Of a stretch of 64,000 nucleotides of DNA, positions 7,654 to 15,796 are shown piece by piece. Every line of letters starts with the position of its first letter. Position 1 is the first letter of the stretch. Source of the stretch: Streptomyces candidus (GTDB taxonomy: Bacteria; Actinomycetota; Actinomycetes; Streptomycetales; Streptomycetaceae); NCBI RefSeq assembly GCF_014207445.1, contig NZ_JACHEM010000008.1, positions 62,001 to 126,000 on the forward strand, given 5' to 3'. Position numbers and translations under genes: made by a program. The notes beneath the pieces were generated by a model. The model was not told where the DNA came from. It was given only the letters and a program-made list of their open reading frames with translations, and ran no database searches.

Positions 7654-9479
7654 ATGGGAACGGACGACCGAAGAGACGCAGCGCAGGAGCCGTCCGGTGC
7701 CGAGAGGGGGCGGCAACAGCCGTCGGACGCCCCAGGACCGCCGCCGCCTCCCCACACCCCGCCGCCGCCCACAACTCCTCCGGCTGCCGTGGTCCCGCCG
7801 CTCGATTTCGGGCCGCCGCCCTCCGCACCTCCCGCGGCGCCGACATCGGGACACGGCGGGCACACCGCGCCGGGGACGGGTGCGCCGCCGTACGGGGCGT
7901 ACGGGGCTCCGCCGCCTCCCGGACGGCCACCCACCGCCGGGCCGCCGCCCGAGGCGGATCCTGGCCGGGCGGTCGCCGCCGGACTGCTGAACCTGTCCGG
8001 GCTGGGGCTCGGGTACGTACTGCTGCGCCAGTGGGCCGGGGCCGCCGTGTGCGTCGCCGCGACCGCCGCACTGCTCGCCCTCGCGCTGCCCGCCGACGTG
8101 CGCGGCGTACCCGGCTGGGCGGTCGCCTGCTACGCCGTGCTGCTCCTGCTCGCCGCCGCCGACGGGGCGCGGAGAGGACTGCGTGCCCGCACGGCCCTCG
8201 CGGTGCGGCCGGCCGTCGCCGTGGTGGCGGGCGTGGCCCTGCTGGCCGTGCCCGCGAGCGGGGTCGTGCTGTACCGCGGGGCGCAGGCCGAGGCCGTCGA
8301 GGAGATGCTGCTCGCCCGGCTCGCGGCGGCCGACGCGCTGGTGCTCCCGGCCGACGGCACGTCGTACGGGAGCCAGGACGAGGAGCGCTACGGCAGAGCC
8401 CTGGGCGCGTACCGCCAGCTCGCCGCGGAGCACGGCGGGTCGCGTGCCGCCAAACTGGTCCCGGACCGGCTCGACGCGTTCTACCGGGCGGTGGCCGCCC
8501 CGTACGCCAAGCGTGAATACTGCGCCTCGGTACGGCCGTTGCAGTACCTGCGGACGGTGCCGGACAAGGTCGGCGGGACGCTGCCGGCCAAGCTGGCCGG
8601 CTGGCCGGACGCGCCGCTGGCGACGTCGCTCTACGAGTGCGATTGGGCAAGCTCGGCACGGCGCAGGGCGGTTCGGCGGGCACCGGCGGCGAACTGGCCG
8701 AACTGCGCAGGACGTTCCCCGACTCCGAACAGGCCTCGCGGGTCGTGCCCGCGATCCGCACCAGGGTCGGCGCGCACCGGCAGGCGCTCGGCGGCGAGGA
8801 CCCCTGCCCGGCGGTCGCCGAGCTCGGCCGGATCGGCGACACCGTCGGGGCGTGGGACGGCGCGGACGCCGAGGGACTGCGCACGGAGACCGGCACGGCG
8901 GTCGAGAACGGGACGTACTCCTGCGGTCTCGACCAGTTCCGCGACAAGAAGTTCGGCGAGGCGCGCGCGACCCTGTCCGCCTTCGCCGCCAGGTACGGCG
9001 GCAACGGGAACGCGGCGCGCGCCCGTTCCGTCGCCGTCGCCGCGGAGATCGCGACCGCCCAGCCGGGTGCCGGGCGCGCACTGCCCGCGACCGGGACACC
9101 GGGCGGCGGGCGGATGTCCTACGTCGTGTCCAACGACTCGTCCCGCGAGACCGTCGTGCTGTACACGGGCCCGGTCACCGGGACCTTCACGCTCCCCGCG
9201 TGCGCCGGCTGCGCACCGTACCCGCGTGGCACGCCGAGCAGGAACACCTGCAAGGACAGCAGCAGGAACTACCCGAAGCGCACGCTGTCGCTGCCCGCGG
9301 GGACGTACTACTTCGCGTCCAAGTCGCAGGGCCGGCCGGTGACCCGCGAGGCGAGCACCGAGTCGCAGGTCAGGCCCGGATACACCTACACGCTGTGCAC
9401 CTACGTCACCCCGCGGACCTTCCCGGGGCTGCCGGAGCTTCCCGGGCCGACGGGGACCGGAGCGGGGCGGGTGCCCTGA
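7654..9479 (+). pseudogene. Proline-rich membrane protein gene, frameshifted
   Basis: One gene appears split by a single-base frameshift. The first part encodes a Pro/Gly-rich cytoplasmic N-terminus (about 110 residues) and several transmembrane helices (about 110-220, for example GLNLSG-type and VAVVAGVALLAV segments), then an extracellular domain ending at LYEC near 8640. The second part, in a different frame from about 8637, continues with the same high G/C third-position pattern (GKLGTAQGG onward) to the stop. Adding one G after 8640 would restore LYECGLGKLG. It is either a real loss of function or a sequence error. The family is unknown to me; the extracellular part may resemble a solute-binding or repeat domain. 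Confidence 0.65.
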
Positions 9480-9559
9480 CACGGCGACGCCGGGGGCGGC
9501 CACCGGAAAGTGCGGTGACCGCCCCCGGCGACATGCGGGCCATGGGGGAGGGGCGGCGG

Positions 9560-10900
9560 TCAGACGAGCGCGCCGCCCGGCAGCTCGACCTTCGCACCGA
9601 GCTTCTCCAGCTTCTCCATGAAGTTCTCGTAGCCCCGGTTGATCAGGTCGATGCCGTGCACCCGGCTCGTGCCCTGGGCGGCCAGAGCCGCGATCAGGTA
9701 CGAGAAGCCGCCGCGCAGGTCGGGGATGACCAGGTCGGCGCCCTCAAGCTTGGTCGGGCCCGAAACGACGGCCGAGTGCAGGAAGTTGCGCTGGCCGAAC
9801 CGGCAGTCGGAGCCGCCCAGGCACTCGCGGTAGAGCTGGATCTGCGCGCCCATCTGGTTCAGCGCGGAGGTGAAGCCGAGGCGCGACTCGTACACCGTCT
9901 CGTGGACGATGGACAGGCCCGTCGCCTGGGTGAGGGCGACGACCAGCGGCTGCTGCCAGTCGGTCTGGAAGCCGGGGTGGACGTCCGTCTCCAGGGCGAT
10001 GGACTTCAGCGCGCCGCCCGGGTGCCAGAACCGGATGCCCTCGTCGTCGATCTCGAAGGCGCCGCCGACCTTGCGGTAGGTGTTGAGGAAGGTCATCATC
10101 GAGCGCTGCTGGGCGCCGCGCACGTAGATGTTGCCCTCGGTGGCGAGCGCGGCCGAGGCCCAGGAGGCCGCTTCGAGGCGGTCCGGGAGCGCGCGGTGCG
10201 TGTAGCCGTCGAGCCGGTCGACGCCGGTGACGCGGATCGTGCGGTCGGTGTCCATGGAGATGATCGCGCCCATTTTCTGCAGGACGCAGATCAGGTCTTC
10301 GATCTCCGGCTCGACGGCCGCGTTGGACAGCTCGGTGACGCCCTCGGCGAGGACGGCGGTGAGCAGCACCTGTTCGGTGGAGCCGACCGAGGGGTACGGC
10401 AGACGGATCTTGCAGCCGCGCAGCCGCTGAGGGGCCTCCAGGTACTGGCCGTCCTCGCGCTTCTCGATGGTCGCGCCGAACTTGCGCAGCACCTCGAAGT
10501 GGAAGTCGATGGGGCGGCCACCGATGTCGCAGCCGCCGAGGCCGGGGATGAAGGCGTGCCCGAGGCGGTGCAGCAGCGGGCCGCAGAAGAGGATCGGGAT
10601 GCGGGAGGACCCCGCGTGCGCGTCGATGTCGGCGACGTTCGCGGACTCGACGTGCGAGGGGTCGAGGATCAGCTCGCCCGGCTCGTCGCCGGGACGGACG
10701 GTCACCCCGTGCAGTTGCAGGAGCCCGCGTACGACGCGCACGTCGCGGATGTCGGGCACATTGCGCAGTCTGCTCGGACCGCTGCCGAGGAGGGCCGCGA
10801 CCATCGCCTTGGGGACGAGGTTCTTGGCGCCGCGAACGCGGATCTCGCCCTCCAGCGGGGTGCCGCCGTGGACAAGCAGTACATCGTCTGTGCCGGTCAT
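9560..10900 (-). CDS. murA: UDP-N-acetylglucosamine 1-carboxyvinyltransferase MurA
   Basis: The 446-residue enzyme performs the first committed step of peptidoglycan synthesis, transferring enolpyruvate from PEP to UDP-GlcNAc. It shows the two-lobed EPSP-synthase-like repeat and starts MTGTDDVLLVHGG. The loop PGLGGCDIGGRP near residue 120-130 keeps a cysteine at the position that fosfomycin alkylates, so the enzyme should be fosfomycin-sensitive, unlike mycobacterial MurA with Asp there. The frame is open further upstream, but the family's usual N-terminus matches the chosen ATG. It is transcribed alone, against its neighbours. Confidence 0.95.
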   Translation of the reverse strand: MTGTDDVLLVHGGTPLEGEIRVRGAKNLVPKAMVAALLGSGPSRLRNVPDIRDVRVVRGLLQLHGVTVRPGDEPGELILDPSHVESANVADIDAHAGSSRIPILFCGPLLHRLGHAFIPGLGGCDIGGRPIDFHFEVLRKFGATIEKREDGQYLEAPQRLRGCKIRLPYPSVGSTEQVLLTAVLAEGVTELSNAAVEPEIEDLICVLQKMGAIISMDTDRTIRVTGVDRLDGYTHRALPDRLEAASWASAALATEGNIYVRGAQQRSMMTFLNTYRKVGGAFEIDDEGIRFWHPGGALKSIALETDVHPGFQTDWQQPLVVALTQATGLSIVHETVYESRLGFTSALNQMGAQIQLYRECLGGSDCRFGQRNFLHSAVVSGPTKLEGADLVIPDLRGGFSYLIAALAAQGTSRVHGIDLINRGYENFMEKLEKLGAKVELPGGALV

Positions 10901-11154
10901 GTATCTCGCGTTCCGGAATCGTCGGACAGGGGGCAAGGGAAAGGGTAAGGGGCAGGTACCCCCGTTCCGTAAGTGAGAACGCGGTGGACGTACGTTCAGA
11001 ATTCGCCACAACACGCTCTGGTCGGCGCGTATAAGCGGAGCGTTACCGTCAGTTTCTGTGGTGTTCTGCGCGCTCCCGCTGCTGCCGTGCGCCCTGAGCT
11101 GGGGGCCTTTTCCCGCCCCTGCCCACTCGCCGCCGGGTACGGAACTGCGGGATC

Positions 11155-11760
11155 ATGTCGCGCATGACGGAGGTGTCCTCGCTCACAGGGCGGCTGCTGG
11201 TCGCCACGCCGGCACTCGCGGACCCGAACTTCGACCGGGCCGTGGTGCTGGTCATCGACCACGACGAGGCCGGTTCGCTCGGCGTGGTGCTCAACCGGCC
11301 CACCGCGGTCGGCGTCGACCGGATCCTCGCCCCGTGGGCGGACCTGGCGGGCGCGCCCGGGGTGGTCTTCCGGGGCGGGCCGGTCGCGCAGGACTCGGCG
11401 CTGGGCGTGGCGGTGGTCCCGGGGGCCTGCCGGCCGCCCGGGTCCCGGACGGGCGCGGGCGGGGCGGAGCCCGTCGGATGGCGGAGAGTGCACGGGTCGA
11501 TCGGGCTGGTGGACCTGGACGCGCCGCCCGAACTGCTGGCGGCGGCCCTCGGCTCGCTGCGGATCTTCGCCGGATACGCCGGGTGGGGCCCCGGGCAACT
11601 GGAGGAGGAACTGGGCGAAGGGGCCTGGTACGCCGTGGATTCTGAGCCCGGGGACGTGTCCTCGCCCGAGCCGGAAGGGCTGTGGCGGGCGGTGCTGCGC
11701 AGGCAGCGGAGCGGGCTGGCGATGATCGCGACTTATCCGGACGATCCTTCGCTGAACTAG
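11155..11760 (+). CDS. YqgE/AlgH (UPF0301) family protein
   Basis: The 201-residue product matches the DUF179 family: TGRLLVATPAL at the start, SLGVVLNRPT, FRGGPV, and GYAGWGPGQLEEEL near residue 140. The family is conserved and cytoplasmic with no firm biochemical role, although it is often near redox and transcription genes. An internal insertion (about 85-105, Pro/Gly-rich) is longer than in most relatives. A second ATG three codons downstream is an alternative start. It is divergent from murA with about 250 bases between them. Confidence 0.88.
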   Translation: MSRMTEVSSLTGRLLVATPALADPNFDRAVVLVIDHDEAGSLGVVLNRPTAVGVDRILAPWADLAGAPGVVFRGGPVAQDSALGVAVVPGACRPPGSRTGAGGAEPVGWRRVHGSIGLVDLDAPPELLAAALGSLRIFAGYAGWGPGQLEEELGEGAWYAVDSEPGDVSSPEPEGLWRAVLRRQRSGLAMIATYPDDPSLN

Positions 11761-11800
11761 GCGAGGTCGTCGGCGTACGTCCCTTGTACCCTTGGCTCGT

Positions 11801-12100
11801 ATGAGCACTCTTGAGCCCGAGCCCGAGCGCGGGGCAGGTACGGGGACACTTGTAGAGCCGGTTCCTCAGACGTCGCGAGGCGACGGGGACCACGAGCGGT
11901 ACGCCCATTACGTCCAGAAGGACAAGATCATGGCGAGTGCCCTGGAGGGCACTCCCGTTGTGGCGCTCTGCGGCAAGGTGTGGGTGCCGGGGCGCGACCC
12001 GAAGAAGTACCCGGTCTGCCCGATGTGCAAGGAGATCTTCGAATCCCTTGGCGACAAGGGTGGCAAGGGCGGTAAGGACGGCAAGGGCGACAAGAAGTAG
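11801..12100 (+). CDS. DUF3039 zinc-ribbon-like small protein
   Basis: A 99-residue conserved actinobacterial protein with a cysteine cluster (ALCGKVW near residue 49 and CPMCKEIF near 70-77) that looks like a zinc ribbon, and a Gly/Lys-rich tail (about 84-99). The function is unknown. TACCCT lies eight bases before the ATG and no ribosome site is present, so the mRNA may be leaderless. Two near-identical terminator hairpins follow. Confidence 0.85.
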   Translation: MSTLEPEPERGAGTGTLVEPVPQTSRGDGDHERYAHYVQKDKIMASALEGTPVVALCGKVWVPGRDPKKYPVCPMCKEIFESLGDKGGKGGKDGKGDKK

Positions 12101-12128
12101 TTCTCCGCCTTTGACGGGTGGTCCGGCG

Positions 12129-12168
12129 ACGGCCCCCGCGGTGCGCTTCGGCGTGTCGCGGGGGCCGT
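12129..12168 (+). terminator. Terminator hairpin, first copy
   Basis: A 12-bp perfect stem (12129-12140 with 12157-12168) followed by TTT, 30 bases past the DUF3039 stop codon. Confidence 0.8.
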
Positions 12169-12220
12169 TTCGCGTGGACGGCCGCGCGGGAGGGCCTTGC
12201 GAGGGCGATTCCGGGGCGGT

Positions 12221-12257
12221 GGGCCCCGTGGTGCGTTTCCGGCGTGCCGCGGGGCCC
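12221..12257 (+). terminator. Terminator hairpin, second copy
   Basis: The stem GGGCCCCG/CGGGGCCC (12221-12228 with 12250-12257) is followed by TTTCGCGT. The block is about 85 percent identical to the hairpin 90 bases upstream, so it appears to be a duplicated terminator. Confidence 0.7.
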
Positions 12258-12334
12258 TTTCGCGTTTCGGACCCGTCCGGGTCTTGTTCGGGTGCGGGCG
12301 CGGCTCTAGTCTCCTGCCTGTTGTGTTGTGCAGT

Positions 12335-12363
12335 ACGAAACGTTCGTTGCGCGTGTTGCAACG
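12335..12363. promoter_or_regulatory. Candidate operator for the sugar ABC operon
   Basis: Two adjacent inverted repeats: ACGAA-ACG-TTCGT (12335-12347) and CGTTGC-n7-GCAACG (12345-12363). Both lie just upstream of the solute-binding protein gene, as expected for a LacI/GntR-type sugar repressor site. No regulator gene is adjacent. Confidence 0.45.
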
Positions 12364-12390
12364 GCACTGACTCGACAGGGGTACCCGTAC

Positions 12391-13701
12391 ATGAAGCGCA
12401 CCGCCCTCGCTCGGACCCGACTGCCCGTGACGGCCCTGGTGTTCGCCTCCCTCGCCGTCGCCTCGTGCGCTCCGCAGACCTCCGGCGGGGGCGGGGGTGC
12501 CAAGGGCGACGAGAAGAGCGGCACGCTGCGGGTGTGGCTTTTCCAGGAAGTGGCCAACAAGCCCAAGGAGCAGGTTGTCGACCGGGCCGTCGCCGCCTTC
12601 GAGAAGGCCCACGCGGGTGCGAAGGTCGAGGTCGAGTACATACCCGTCGACACCAGGGCGCAGCGCATCAAGGCCGCGTTCAACGACCCGTCGAGCGCCC
12701 CCGACCTGATCGAGTACGGCAACACCGACACCGCCGGCTACGTCAAGGACGGCGGACTCGCCGACGTCAGCGCGGAGTTCGCGGCGTGGAACGAGGCGAA
12801 GGACACCGACCCGACGGCCAAGCAGTCCGTCACGGTCGACGGCAAGGTGTACGGGGCCCCGTTCTTCGTCGGCGTGCGCGCGCTGTACTACCGCACGGAC
12901 GTACTGAAGGACGCCGGGGTCCAAGTGCCCACGTCGCAGGCGGAACTGATCGCGGCGGCGAAGGCCGTGCGCAAGGCGAAGCCGGACCTGTACGGACTCG
13001 CCGTGGGCGGCGCCTACACCTACGGGGCGATGCCCTTCGTGTGGGCGCACGGCGGCGAACTCGCCACCGGCGGCGGCTCCTCGTACAAGTCCGCCATCAA
13101 CACCGAGGCCTCCCGCAAGGGCATCGCCGCGTACACCTCGCTGTTCGGCGACGACAACTGCCCCGCGCAGAAGTGCGCCAAGATGGGCGGCAACGACACC
13201 GTCACGGCTTTCGCGTCCGGCAAGGCGGCGATGGCGATCGGCGGCGACTTCAGCCACGCGGCCGTCGAGGCGGGCAAGGTCAAGGGCAAGTACGCGGTGG
13301 TGCCGCTGCCCGGCGTGGCGAAGGGCTCGGTGGCACCGGCCTTCGCGGGCGGCAACAACATCGGCGTACTGAAGAGCACGCCGCGCCGCACGCTCGCCGT
13401 GGAACTGATGAAGTCGCTGACGGCCAAGAAGACGCAGGGCGAACTCTTCGACGCGATGGGCTTTCTGCCGACGTACGGCGACGTGCGGGCCGCGGCCGCC
13501 AAGAAGGAACCCTTCGTCGAACCGTTCGTGAAGACGCTCGCCTCGGGCACCGAGTTCGTTCCCGCGTCGCCCGGCTGGGGCAAGATCGACGCCTCGCTGG
13601 TGCTGCCGACGATGTTCCAGCAGATCGTCAGCGGCAAGAAGGACGTGGCGGCGGCGTCCGACGAGGCGGCGAAGAAGATGGACGAGGCGTTCGGGAAGTG
13701 A
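12391..13701 (+). CDS. Sugar ABC transporter solute-binding lipoprotein
   Basis: A 436-residue extracellular binding protein of the carbohydrate (family 1) class. A signal peptide ends in the lipobox LAVASC with the lipidated Cys at residue 26; a Gly-rich linker and the binding domain follow. It starts an operon with two MalF/MalG-type permeases and a hexosaminidase, which suggests an N-acetylglucosamine-containing oligosaccharide as substrate, though that is inference. No ATPase gene is present; Streptomyces sugar importers of this class usually share the MsiK ATPase encoded elsewhere. Several GTG/ATG codons exist upstream, but the ATG chosen begins the signal peptide. Confidence 0.92.
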   Translation: MKRTALARTRLPVTALVFASLAVASCAPQTSGGGGGAKGDEKSGTLRVWLFQEVANKPKEQVVDRAVAAFEKAHAGAKVEVEYIPVDTRAQRIKAAFNDPSSAPDLIEYGNTDTAGYVKDGGLADVSAEFAAWNEAKDTDPTAKQSVTVDGKVYGAPFFVGVRALYYRTDVLKDAGVQVPTSQAELIAAAKAVRKAKPDLYGLAVGGAYTYGAMPFVWAHGGELATGGGSSYKSAINTEASRKGIAAYTSLFGDDNCPAQKCAKMGGNDTVTAFASGKAAMAIGGDFSHAAVEAGKVKGKYAVVPLPGVAKGSVAPAFAGGNNIGVLKSTPRRTLAVELMKSLTAKKTQGELFDAMGFLPTYGDVRAAAAKKEPFVEPFVKTLASGTEFVPASPGWGKIDASLVLPTMFQQIVSGKKDVAAASDEAAKKMDEAFGK

Positions 13702-13937
13702 GCCACCTGCCCGCACCCGCCTGTCCGCCGCTGCGCCGCGTGCCCGCACCGGGCCGCCTGCGCGTGCTCGGCCGAGTGCCCGTGCCTTGCCTCGTGCCTG
13801 CGCCTGGCCGGGTGCCCGGCCCGGCCCGCGTGCCCAACCCCGGTCGCACGCCCGTATTCGGCCGCGTGCCCGACTCCGGCCGCCCGTCCCCGTCCCGTCG
13901 CGTGCCCGTGCCCGCCCCCGCCGGGGAGGCGGCGTGA
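13698..13937 (+). CDS. Possible small Pro/Arg-rich protein coupled at both ends
   Basis: A 79-codon frame lies exactly between the binding-protein and permease genes. Its GTG overlaps the upstream TGA (GTGA) and its TGA overlaps the permease GTG (GTGA). The product is built from degenerate repeats of the form RVPxPGR. Codon use is G/C-ending. It may be a genuine coupled small protein, or a spacer made of degenerate repeats that happens to stay open because of its composition. No domain is recognised. Confidence 0.35.
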   Translation: MSHLPAPACPPLRRVPAPGRLRVLGRVPVPCLVPAPGRVPGPARVPNPGRTPVFGRVPDSGRPSPSRRVPVPAPAGEAA

Positions 13938-14908
13938 GCTCCGTACCCCTGAAGACCCGTGCGGCGCCGCCCCGCGCGCAGCGGCCCGCCACGGGGAGGC
14001 AGCCGGCGCGTCGCCGGGGTGTCGCCCCGCGCTCCCGGGCCGGCTGGACGCCCTGGCTCTACCTCGCCCCCGCCCTCGTCGTCCTTGCCGCGCTGCTCCT
14101 CTACCCCATCTACCAACTCGGCCTCATCTCCTTCCTGGAGTACACCCAGGCCCAGGTCAGCGGTGGTGAACCCACCAGCTTCCAAGGGCTGGGCAACTAC
14201 GCGACGCTCTTCGGCGACCCGCAGTTCTGGCAGGTGCTGGGCGCCACGGTCTGCTTCGCCGCGGCGTGCGTCGTCACGACGCTGGCGGTCGGCTGCGCCC
14301 TGGCCGTACTCCTGACGCGGATACGGGCGCTGCCGCGGCTCGCGCTGATGATGGCGGCGCTCGGTGCGTGGGCGACGCCCGCGATCACCGGGTCGACCGT
14401 CTGGGTGTTCCTCTTCGACCCGGACTACGGGCCGGTCAACCGGCTGCTGGGGCTGGGCGACTTCTCCTGGACGTACGGCCGCTACAGCGCGTTCGCGCTC
14501 GTACTCCTGGAAGTGGTGTGGTGCTCCTTCCCGTTCGTGATGGTCACGGTGTACGCCGGGATCCGGGCCATCCCGGGCGAGGTGCTGGAGGCGGCCTCAC
14601 TGGACGGGGCCTCGCAGTGGCGGATCTGGCGGTCGGTCATGGCACCGATGCTGCGGCCCATCCTGATCGTCGTCACCATCCAGTCGATCATCTGGGACTT
14701 CAAGGTCTTCACCCAGATCTACGTCATGACGGGCGGCGGCGGGATCGCCGGACAGAACCTGGTGCTGAACGTGTACGCCTACCAACAGGCCTTCGCTTCC
14801 TCGCAGTACAGCCTCGGTGCGGCGATCGGCGTGGTGATGCTGCTCATCCTGCTGGCGGTGACGCTCGTGTACCTGCGGTTGATGCGACGTCAGGGGGAAG
14901 AGCTGTGA
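13934..14908 (+). CDS. Sugar ABC transporter permease (MalF type)
   Basis: A 324-residue inner-membrane permease with six transmembrane helices, starting about residue 38 (LYLAPALVVLAALLLYP). The cytoplasmic EAA loop (EAASLDGASQWRIW, about 218) docks to the ATPase. The GTG is chosen for GGGGAGG upstream and the family's N-terminal length. Its stop overlaps the next gene's GTG (GTGA), so it is translationally coupled to the second permease. Confidence 0.93.
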   Translation: MSSVPLKTRAAPPRAQRPATGRQPARRRGVAPRSRAGWTPWLYLAPALVVLAALLLYPIYQLGLISFLEYTQAQVSGGEPTSFQGLGNYATLFGDPQFWQVLGATVCFAAACVVTTLAVGCALAVLLTRIRALPRLALMMAALGAWATPAITGSTVWVFLFDPDYGPVNRLLGLGDFSWTYGRYSAFALVLLEVVWCSFPFVMVTVYAGIRAIPGEVLEAASLDGASQWRIWRSVMAPMLRPILIVVTIQSIIWDFKVFTQIYVMTGGGGIAGQNLVLNVYAYQQAFASSQYSLGAAIGVVMLLILLAVTLVYLRLMRRQGEEL

Positions 14909-15792
14909 GCACACTCGGAACGACGGAGCGCGTACGTTCCCCGCTGCCACGGGCAGGGCGCCTCCGGGTGCGGCGGCCGTGGCGGCTGGCGGCGGAGGCG
15001 TCGGCGCTGCTGGTCGCGGTCGTGGTCGCCTTCCCGCTGTACTGGATGGTGCTGTCCGCCTTCAAGCCGGCAGGGGAGGTGCAGTCGACGGACGCCAGGC
15101 CGTGGACGCTGTCCCCCTCGCTCGACTCCTTCCGGCGGGTCTTCGAACAGCAGGACTTCGGGCGCTACTTCCTCAACAGCCTTCTGGTGGCGGGGACCGT
15201 GGTCGTGGCGTCCGCGCTGATTGCGTTCCTCGCCGCGACGGCGGTGACCCGCTTCCGGTTCAAGTTCCGCACCACGCTGCTGATCATGTTCCTGGTGGCG
15301 CAGATGGTGCCGGTGGAGGCGCTGACGATTCCGCTGTTCTTCCTGATGCGGGACTTCGGCCAGCTCAACACGCTGGGCTCGCTGATCCTCCCGCACCTCG
15401 CCTTCTCCCTGCCTTTCGCGGTGTGGATGCTGCGGGGGTTCGTGAAAGCCGTCCCGGAGGCGCTGGAGGAGGCCGCCTGCATCGACGGGGCGTCACGCAC
15501 CCGCTTCCTGTGGCAGATCCTCTTCCCGCTGGTCTTCCCGGGGCTGGTCGCGACGAGCGTCTTCTCGTTCATCTCGACCTGGAACGACTTCCTCTTCGCG
15601 AAGACCTTCATCATCAGCGACATCTCCCAGTCGACGCTGCCCATGGCGCTGCTGGTCTTCTTCAAACCGGACGAGAACGACTGGGGCGGGATCATGGCCG
15701 CCTCGACGGTGATGACTCTTCCGGTGCTGGTGTTCTTCGTACTCGTACAGCGACGCCTGGTCTCGGGACTGGGCGGAGCGGTCAAGGACTGA
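14905..15792 (+). CDS. Sugar ABC transporter permease (MalG type)
   Basis: The 295-residue partner permease has a first helix at about residues 30-50 (SALLVAVVVAFPLYWMVL) and the EAA loop EEAACIDGASRTRF near 188. Together with the MalF-type protein it forms the channel. The GTG overlaps the preceding stop. Five bases separate its stop from the hexosaminidase gene, so all belong to one operon. Confidence 0.93.
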   Translation: MSTLGTTERVRSPLPRAGRLRVRRPWRLAAEASALLVAVVVAFPLYWMVLSAFKPAGEVQSTDARPWTLSPSLDSFRRVFEQQDFGRYFLNSLLVAGTVVVASALIAFLAATAVTRFRFKFRTTLLIMFLVAQMVPVEALTIPLFFLMRDFGQLNTLGSLILPHLAFSLPFAVWMLRGFVKAVPEALEEAACIDGASRTRFLWQILFPLVFPGLVATSVFSFISTWNDFLFAKTFIISDISQSTLPMALLVFFKPDENDWGGIMAASTVMTLPVLVFFVLVQRRLVSGLGGAVKD

Positions 15793-15796
15793 TCCC

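Noticed and set aside
10500..10560. Possible fosfomycin resistance at MurA
   Set aside because: The active-site loop keeps Cys in the GGCDIG context, so intrinsic resistance by Asp substitution is not supported.
12391..15792. Missing ATPase gene as evidence of a broken ABC operon
   Set aside because: Streptomyces sugar importers of this class normally use the shared MsiK ATPase encoded elsewhere.
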